From a virus: a stretch of 33,391 bases of DNA. The translations under genes and the position numbers were made by a program. The notes under the pieces were generated by a model. That model was not told where the DNA came from. It was given only the letters and a program-made list of their open reading frames with translations, and made no database searches. The DNA is taken from positions 1 through 33,391 of IMG/VR virus record IMGVR_UViG_3300034117_000596, one strand, 5' to 3'. Of this stretch, positions 28,833-33,391 are shown one piece after another (positions within the stretch are counted from its first letter, which is position 1; every line of letters begins with the position of its first letter).

Positions 28833-29134
28833 TGCCACTAACCGATTTTGATAAAATTTTAAAGAGTTACGAAGATTCAGAAGATGATTTTGGATTCTCT
28901 GCCGTATCTGAGCAAGAATATAACTCAGCCATCAAAGAGAGTGTTAAGACTGTTGAGACAGTTAAAAATACTTTATCTGAAACTGAACAACGAATGGTTG
29001 AACTTGAGAAGATGATTATTCCTTTCCTAAAGAAACTACATAGTACAGGTGATAAAGAATACATCTATTGGCCAAACCGTAAACCTGCAATTGAAAAACA
29101 AATAGAGAAAATATTAAAACTGACTAGAGGATGA
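28832..29134 (+). CDS. Conserved coiled-coil protein, T4-like aquatic type
   Basis: 100 residues; start overlaps the nuclease stop (TAATG). Heptad-like VKTVETVKNTLSETEQRMVELEKMI is followed by GDKEYIYWPNRKPAIEKQIEKIL. The YIYWPNR segment is a hallmark I remember from a small conserved protein of aquatic T4-like phages. Function unknown. It is four bases upstream of the glycosyltransferase cluster. Confidence 0.72.
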   Translation: MPLTDFDKILKSYEDSEDDFGFSAVSEQEYNSAIKESVKTVETVKNTLSETEQRMVELEKMIIPFLKKLHSTGDKEYIYWPNRKPAIEKQIEKILKLTRG

Positions 29135-29137
29135 TTT

Positions 29138-29848
29138 ATGTCTGCGACTGTGATTTTGCCAACTACTGGTGTTCCGGAGTTGAGAAGTGCTGTTCAAAGT
29201 GTACTTGAACAAACCTATGATACTAAATGTTATGTTGTTGCTGATGGTTTTAAATGCCATTCAAACACTAGAATAATAACAGATGATTTTTTAAGCCGAA
29301 AAAATCTGGAAAGATGTTATTTGCCTATCAATGTTGGTGCCAATGGTTTTTATGGTCACCGAACCTATGCCGCATTCACACACTTAATTGATACCAAATA
29401 TGTTTTGTATTTGGACCAAGATTGTTGGCTCGATCCAGACCACGTTGAAAATTGTATTCAAACAATTGAACAAAATGATTTGGATTGGTCATATTCACTC
29501 AGAAAAATATATGACAAAGATGGCAATTATATTACAAATGATGACTGTGAATCATTAGGTAAATGGCAATCTTATCATGGTATCAATCATATAGATACAA
29601 ATTGCTATTGCCTCAAGACTGAAATTGCGATAAAATTAGCACAAGTCTGGCATGGCGGTTGGGGACAAGATAGAGTTTGGTTACAGGTGTTATCACAACA
29701 TTTTCCTAAGTATGAATGTACCAGAAAATACACAGTAAATTATAGAGTAGATGGTAATGCAGGTTCAGTCAATGCCGACTTCTTTCACAATGGTAATAAA
29801 ATAATGAATGAAAAATATAATGGAGTTTTCCCGTGGCAAAAAATTTAA
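29138..29848 (+). CDS. Glycosyltransferase family 2
   Basis: 236 residues. VILPTTGVPELRSAVQSVLEQTY is the usual GT2 start (first strand and nucleotide-binding helix). YVLYLDQDCWLDP gives the DxD metal site (D-Q-D). The later NTDCYCLK-like and GWGQDRVW segments fit the acceptor side, with a possible catalytic D in GQDR. Opens a cluster of five sugar genes; AGAGGATG precedes the ATG. Confidence 0.85.
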   Translation: MSATVILPTTGVPELRSAVQSVLEQTYDTKCYVVADGFKCHSNTRIITDDFLSRKNLERCYLPINVGANGFYGHRTYAAFTHLIDTKYVLYLDQDCWLDPDHVENCIQTIEQNDLDWSYSLRKIYDKDGNYITNDDCESLGKWQSYHGINHIDTNCYCLKTEIAIKLAQVWHGGWGQDRVWLQVLSQHFPKYECTRKYTVNYRVDGNAGSVNADFFHNGNKIMNEKYNGVFPWQKI

Positions 29849-30690
29849 TAATCGGTGCTTTTACAGGTTACAATTACAATCAATTGAAACCATGGGTTGA
29901 ATCAATTGATTCTTGTGGTTTTGTTGGTGACAAAGTGATGGTTGTTGGTGATGCATCGCAAGACACTAGGAACGAATTACTCAAACAAGGTTTTCGGTTA
30001 CATGATATGCCAAGAATTAATGCACCAATACATGTTGCAAGATTTTGGTCAATCTATGACTTTCTTCATAACAACTGGGAAGAATATGATATTGTTGTAA
30101 CCACAGATGTTAAAGATGTATATTTCCAAAGAGACCCTTGTGCATGGATTAAGGAATACACAGACAAACCATTGGTTGCTGGTTCCGAATCTTTACGTTA
30201 TAAAGACGAATCTTGGGGTGATGAAAATTTGATGCAGGCTTATGGTCCAGAAGTTTACGAAAGATTCAAAAACAATATCATCTATAACGTAGGAACCTTT
30301 GGTGGCCAATCCGATTATGTTAGAGATATGTGTTTCAACATCTTCACCAATTCACTCAACAGGCCAATTCCTATTGTTGACCAGGCGGTCTATAATGTTT
30401 TAATCAATACACAACCTTATAAAGATAATGTATTGTTTACCAACCAGGAAGATGGCTGGGCGGTACAACTTGGCACTACTGGTGACCCATCTAAGATGGA
30501 ACGTTTCCGACCAAACTTAACTGAACCCGAACCACTATTTGATTACAATAAAAAAGTAATTACAACATCGGCCGGTGAACCACATTGCATTGTACATCAG
30601 TATGATCGTGTTCCACTTTGGCAGAGTTTGGTTAGAAACATGTTTAACCAAGAAGACCCCAATCAATTTTTTACATTTAGGACTACATAA
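29833..30690 (+). CDS. Glycosyltransferase-like protein
   Basis: 285 residues from GTG 29833, with GGAG at 29822-29825 and a 16 bp overlap on the GT2 gene. VVTTDVKDVYFQRDP is a GT-A DxD segment (D-V-K-D type). The later IPIVDQAVYN and an HCIVHQYDR end match phage and cellular proteins of the nucleotide-diphospho-sugar transferase superfamily. Acceptor unknown; by neighbourhood it likely adds to the same glycan. Confidence 0.72.
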   Translation: MAKNLIIGAFTGYNYNQLKPWVESIDSCGFVGDKVMVVGDASQDTRNELLKQGFRLHDMPRINAPIHVARFWSIYDFLHNNWEEYDIVVTTDVKDVYFQRDPCAWIKEYTDKPLVAGSESLRYKDESWGDENLMQAYGPEVYERFKNNIIYNVGTFGGQSDYVRDMCFNIFTNSLNRPIPIVDQAVYNVLINTQPYKDNVLFTNQEDGWAVQLGTTGDPSKMERFRPNLTEPEPLFDYNKKVITTSAGEPHCIVHQYDRVPLWQSLVRNMFNQEDPNQFFTFRTT

Positions 30691-31160
30691 TGAGTGAATT
30701 AATAATGATTCCAGTAAAAACAGAATCTGATGTTGAAACGTTGCGGCAAATTAGAAATGTTTGCAAAAATTTTATGACAAGACATACCGATGAAATAACA
30801 TACGAACAACAACAAAACTGGTATAAAAACATTGACAAAGACACCAATAAACTTTATTTGTTACATAAAATATATTGTGGATCCGTTGGTGATATTATTG
30901 GTTATGGATACATAAGAATTGAAGATGGTTGTGTACTATTAACGGGTGGTTTAATTGAATCTGAGAGAGCTAAAGGATATGGCCACATCCTTTTTGAATA
31001 TCTTGTAAAGAATTCTGAACAGTTTAAAATACCAATTAAATTAGAGGTATTAAAAACAAACATGAAAGCATTTTCTGTTTACAACAAAATTGGTTTTAGG
31101 GTTACCGCAGACGATGGTAAAGTAATTAAAATGGAGTATTATTATGATTCAGTTATTTAA
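30690..31160 (+). CDS. GNAT N-acetyltransferase
   Basis: 156 residues. The GNAT core is clear: a beta pair with GYGYIRIEDG, the acetyl-CoA loop SERAKGYGHILFEYLV (R/Q-x-x-G-x-G/A pattern) and the final LKTNMKAFSVYNKIGFR. Such enzymes acetylate amines. Next to a DegT aminotransferase the likely substrate is a sugar amine, as in bacterial surface-sugar pathways. Overlap with the neighbours: TAATG before, 17 bp after. Confidence 0.85.
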   Translation: MSELIMIPVKTESDVETLRQIRNVCKNFMTRHTDEITYEQQQNWYKNIDKDTNKLYLLHKIYCGSVGDIIGYGYIRIEDGCVLLTGGLIESERAKGYGHILFEYLVKNSEQFKIPIKLEVLKTNMKAFSVYNKIGFRVTADDGKVIKMEYYYDSVI

Positions 31161-32220
31161 AGTTAGAATGTCGGAGAGAGCTCCGGAAGAAGTTGGTAAA
31201 GTTTTACTATCCGGATTTATTGGCCAAGGTTCAAAAGTTGAAGAATTTGAAACTGCTTTACAAAAAGAATTAAAAACCAGTCAAAGACCGGTAACAATAA
31301 ATTCTTGCACCTCAGCAATTGATTTGGCTCTACATCTATGTGGTGTACAACCTGGTGATGAAGTTATTGCAACTCCACAAACTTGTTTTGCTTCACAAGT
31401 GGGTATCATTCATCGGCACGCTAGAATTAGATGGGCAGATATTGACCCTGTAACCGGACTAATGGATCCAGAATCTGCTAGGAAATTGGTTAACGAAAAA
31501 ACAAAAGCAATTGTTGCAGTTAATTGGGCAGGTAGAATTTGTGATTTTAAAACACTAAAGTCATTTGGTGTTCCTGTTATTGAAGATGCTGCACATACAT
31601 GGGATTCTTTTCTGGAAGAAAAACCTGAACGTGGTGATTACATTTGTTATAGTCTACAAGCAATTAAGTTTTTAACAAGTGCTGATGGTGGTCTTTTGGT
31701 TTGTCCAAATGAAGAAAAAACAGAAGAAGCTAAAATTCTTAGATGGTATGGTTTAGACAGAACTAAATCAGAATCATTTAGGTGTACACAAAATATTAAA
31801 AGAGCTGGCCACAAATATCATATGAATGATGTTAATGCTATGATTGGTTTATGTAACATCCCAGAAGCCAGAGAATCCGTGTTACAACAAAGACAAAATG
31901 CAAAATTTCTTATTGAGAATGTTAAGAATCCAAATTTAATAATGCCAACATATGATGAAACTTGTTCATTTTGGTTGTTAAGTATGCATGTCTTATCTGG
32001 AAGAAAAGCAGAATTTATAAAATATTTGGAAACCAATGGTATTGTTTCCAGTCCAGTACACTTTAGAAATGACATGTACGATTCAACAATTCAATTCAAA
32101 GAAGGTGAATTGCCTGGTGTTACCAGTTTTGATGCATCTCAAACCTGTGTTCCTATTGGTTGGTGGTTGAGTGAATCTGATTTGCTTAAAATTGTAGATG
32201 TAATGAATAAATTTAATTGA
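31144..32220 (+). CDS. DegT/DnrJ/EryC1-type sugar aminotransferase
   Basis: 358 residues. N-terminal SGFIGQGSKVEEFE, then NSCTSAIDLALH, EDAAHTWDSF (147-156) and the PLP lysine at K175 in QAIKFLTSADGG are the family's hallmarks. PLP-dependent, it moves an amino group to a keto-sugar nucleotide. Together with the RmlC fragment and the GNAT gene it suggests a pathway to an N-acetylated deoxy-amino sugar. Confidence 0.92.
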   Translation: MIQLFKVRMSERAPEEVGKVLLSGFIGQGSKVEEFETALQKELKTSQRPVTINSCTSAIDLALHLCGVQPGDEVIATPQTCFASQVGIIHRHARIRWADIDPVTGLMDPESARKLVNEKTKAIVAVNWAGRICDFKTLKSFGVPVIEDAAHTWDSFLEEKPERGDYICYSLQAIKFLTSADGGLLVCPNEEKTEEAKILRWYGLDRTKSESFRCTQNIKRAGHKYHMNDVNAMIGLCNIPEARESVLQQRQNAKFLIENVKNPNLIMPTYDETCSFWLLSMHVLSGRKAEFIKYLETNGIVSSPVHFRNDMYDSTIQFKEGELPGVTSFDASQTCVPIGWWLSESDLLKIVDVMNKFN

Positions 32221-32957
32221 TGGCTTCTTTATCATTTTACATTCCTGGATTTTACGAAGAAGCTTCAATTGAAGTTATTAAAAGTATACGTAAATTTTAT
32301 CCAGAAAACACTATTATTATATCTTCCGATTCTGGTCCTAACTATTATGATGTTTCAAAAGAATACAATTGTAATTTTCAATATTACGATTATCATATAG
32401 GATATTCCGTAAAACCTTACGGCCTAACAAAGTACAAAGCTTTAGAATTTCTTAAAAGATTTTATGTTGCTTGCCTTTTATCCAAAGAAACACATATAAT
32501 GTGTGCTGAAGATGATATTACTTTATTGGGTAAAGTTCATATAGAAGATTCTTGGGAATTATATGCACATCCAGTAACAAATTGGGTACCAGAGTTTTTA
32601 TTGGATTTTTGTAAACAAGTTTCTGGTGTTTATCCATCTAGGCCATATTACGGTGCCGGCGGAGGCACCATCTTTAAAGTCGATACATTCATACAAAATT
32701 ACTTTTTCATAGTAAATATATTCGAACAACACTATGAAGAAATACAAAAACATTATCCAACTTTTGGTTACTATGATTGTTTTTTGACGATATTCTATTT
32801 CTTATGTGGAAAAGAATATGTAATCAATAATGGCATATTCGAAATTAAGCCATTCAACAAAAATTTCGATCTTTCTACTGTGGATAGTACAAAATATCCC
32901 ATAGTACATCTTTACAAAAATCATTATCCCAAAGATTACGGAGGCTTTTTATGGTGA
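32220..32957 (+). CDS. Glycosyltransferase-like protein, acceptor unknown
   Basis: 245 residues. ATG 32220 overlaps the previous stop (TGATG); the TTG one codon before is not used. SFYIPGFYEEASIEVIKSIRKFYP and THIMCAEDDITLLG are GT-A elements (E-D-D as the metal site). GAGGGTIFKVDTF and Y-Y-D-C near 190 fit the family's back half. No signal peptide. Confidence 0.68.
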   Translation: MASLSFYIPGFYEEASIEVIKSIRKFYPENTIIISSDSGPNYYDVSKEYNCNFQYYDYHIGYSVKPYGLTKYKALEFLKRFYVACLLSKETHIMCAEDDITLLGKVHIEDSWELYAHPVTNWVPEFLLDFCKQVSGVYPSRPYYGAGGGTIFKVDTFIQNYFFIVNIFEQHYEEIQKHYPTFGYYDCFLTIFYFLCGKEYVINNGIFEIKPFNKNFDLSTVDSTKYPIVHLYKNHYPKDYGGFLW

Positions 32958-33391
32958 ACACATATATTACATTACACAAATGTCCAGGTTTCGGACTTAC
33001 AGAACTTCTATCAAATAAGATTGATGTTGTTGGTCTTGAAATTGGTTGTGATGTTGCTGCAACAACTGAATATTTATTGGAAACTCTTCCGAGTTTAACA
33101 TTACATTCTATTGATCCATATACACAATATATGGATTGGAATGGCACAATTGTTCCTAGTCGTGAAAATGATTATCAGACTGCCATGAATAAATTGAAAA
33201 AATATGGCAAACGATTCTTTATGCATAAAAAAGATTCTGCTGTATGTTATGATGAATTCGAAGATGGTTTCTTTGATTTTATTTTTGTTGACGGTATACA
33301 CACATATGATGGAGTAATGTCAGATTGTATGAAATATTATTCTAAAGTTAAACCTGGAGGCATCTTTTCTGGCCACGATTTCAGTATGATA
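32951..33391 (+). CDS. SAM-dependent methyltransferase, 5' part
   Basis: The gene runs off the right edge; 147 codons are visible, from ATG 32951 (7 bp overlap). VVGLEIGCDVAATTEYLL gives motif I, IDPYTQYMDW and FDFIFVDGIHTYDG give the later motifs, and the visible end is PGGIFSGHDFS. Same Methyltransf_24 group as the gene at 3413, though the two are not close copies. Probably methylates the sugar made by this cluster. Confidence 0.78.
   Translation, partial: MVNTYITLHKCPGFGLTELLSNKIDVVGLEIGCDVAATTEYLLETLPSLTLHSIDPYTQYMDWNGTIVPSRENDYQTAMNKLKKYGKRFFMHKKDSAVCYDEFEDGFFDFIFVDGIHTYDGVMSDCMKYYSKVKPGGIFSGHDFSMI

Noticed and set aside
1-33391. CRISPR array, insertion sequence, integrase, intron or intein
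   Set aside because: No direct-repeat array with regular spacers, no transposase or integrase motifs, and gp43, gp46 and gp41 are uninterrupted.

Overview
The window is a piece of the genome of a T4-like tailed phage (myovirus). The call rests on the linked replication and recombination genes: gp47/gp46 (SbcD/SbcC-type nuclease), gp45 sliding clamp, gp44/gp62 clamp loader, RegA translational repressor, gp43 DNA polymerase, UvsX recombinase and gp41 helicase. All are recognised from motifs and all lie on the + strand. The Hsp20, GroES, peptide deformylase and marine/freshwater T4-like 'hypotheticals' place it nearer to aquatic T4-like phages than to coliphage T4. Early-type promoters match bacterial sigma70 closely (TTGACA, 16-17 bp, TATAAT), and a boxA-like element resembles rRNA-operon leaders, so the host is probably a proteobacterium. 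The species cannot be read from the sequence.

Layout. 1-4.8 kb: end of a sugar-nucleotide gene (RmlC), a cytidylyltransferase, gp47-gp46, a methyltransferase and peptide deformylase. 4.8-7.3 kb: a first DruA/DUF4338-like protein, a small HTH protein with its own promoter and terminator, and a glycosyltransferase. 7.3-11.2 kb: dNMP kinase, clamp, a DsbA-like protein, clamp loader and RegA, packed with stop/start overlaps. 11.2-13.2 kb: Hsp20, two small proteins, one tRNA, dCMP deaminase and a SprT-like protease. 13.2-18.2 kb: a large tRNA array broken by structured spacers, five promoters, a YkuK-like RNase H-fold gene, GroES and a small conserved protein. 18.2-20.3 kb: a minus-strand cassette of four genes (coiled-coil membrane protein, one-TM peptide, secreted protein, penicillin-binding-protein-like peptidase). 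20.4-28.1 kb: Sm-like protein, polymerase, membrane protein, UvsX, gp41 and a second DruA-like paralogue. 28.1-33.4 kb: a PD-(D/E)XK-like nuclease, a conserved coiled-coil protein, then a surface-sugar cluster (glycosyltransferases, GNAT, DegT aminotransferase, methyltransferase).

The tRNA array is the main feature. I count 31 tRNA-like genes with a readable anticodon plus one degenerate copy. Together they cover all 20 amino acids, and one looks like an initiator tRNA. Several are structurally odd: a class II tRNA with anticodon TAT, Leu tRNAs with short variable loops, and a Gly-like and an fMet-like tRNA that lack the D-loop GG. Four spacers carry long inverted repeats that pair the 3' CCA region of one tRNA with the sequence just before, or at, the start of the next, enclosing 45-183 nt of structured RNA. 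Two tRNA groups share a repeated hairpin-promoter-boxA module. These, the paired DruA-like proteins around the replication region and the late-promoter minus-strand cell-wall cassette are the best candidates for undescribed biology. I see no CRISPR array, insertion sequence, integrase, intron or intein.
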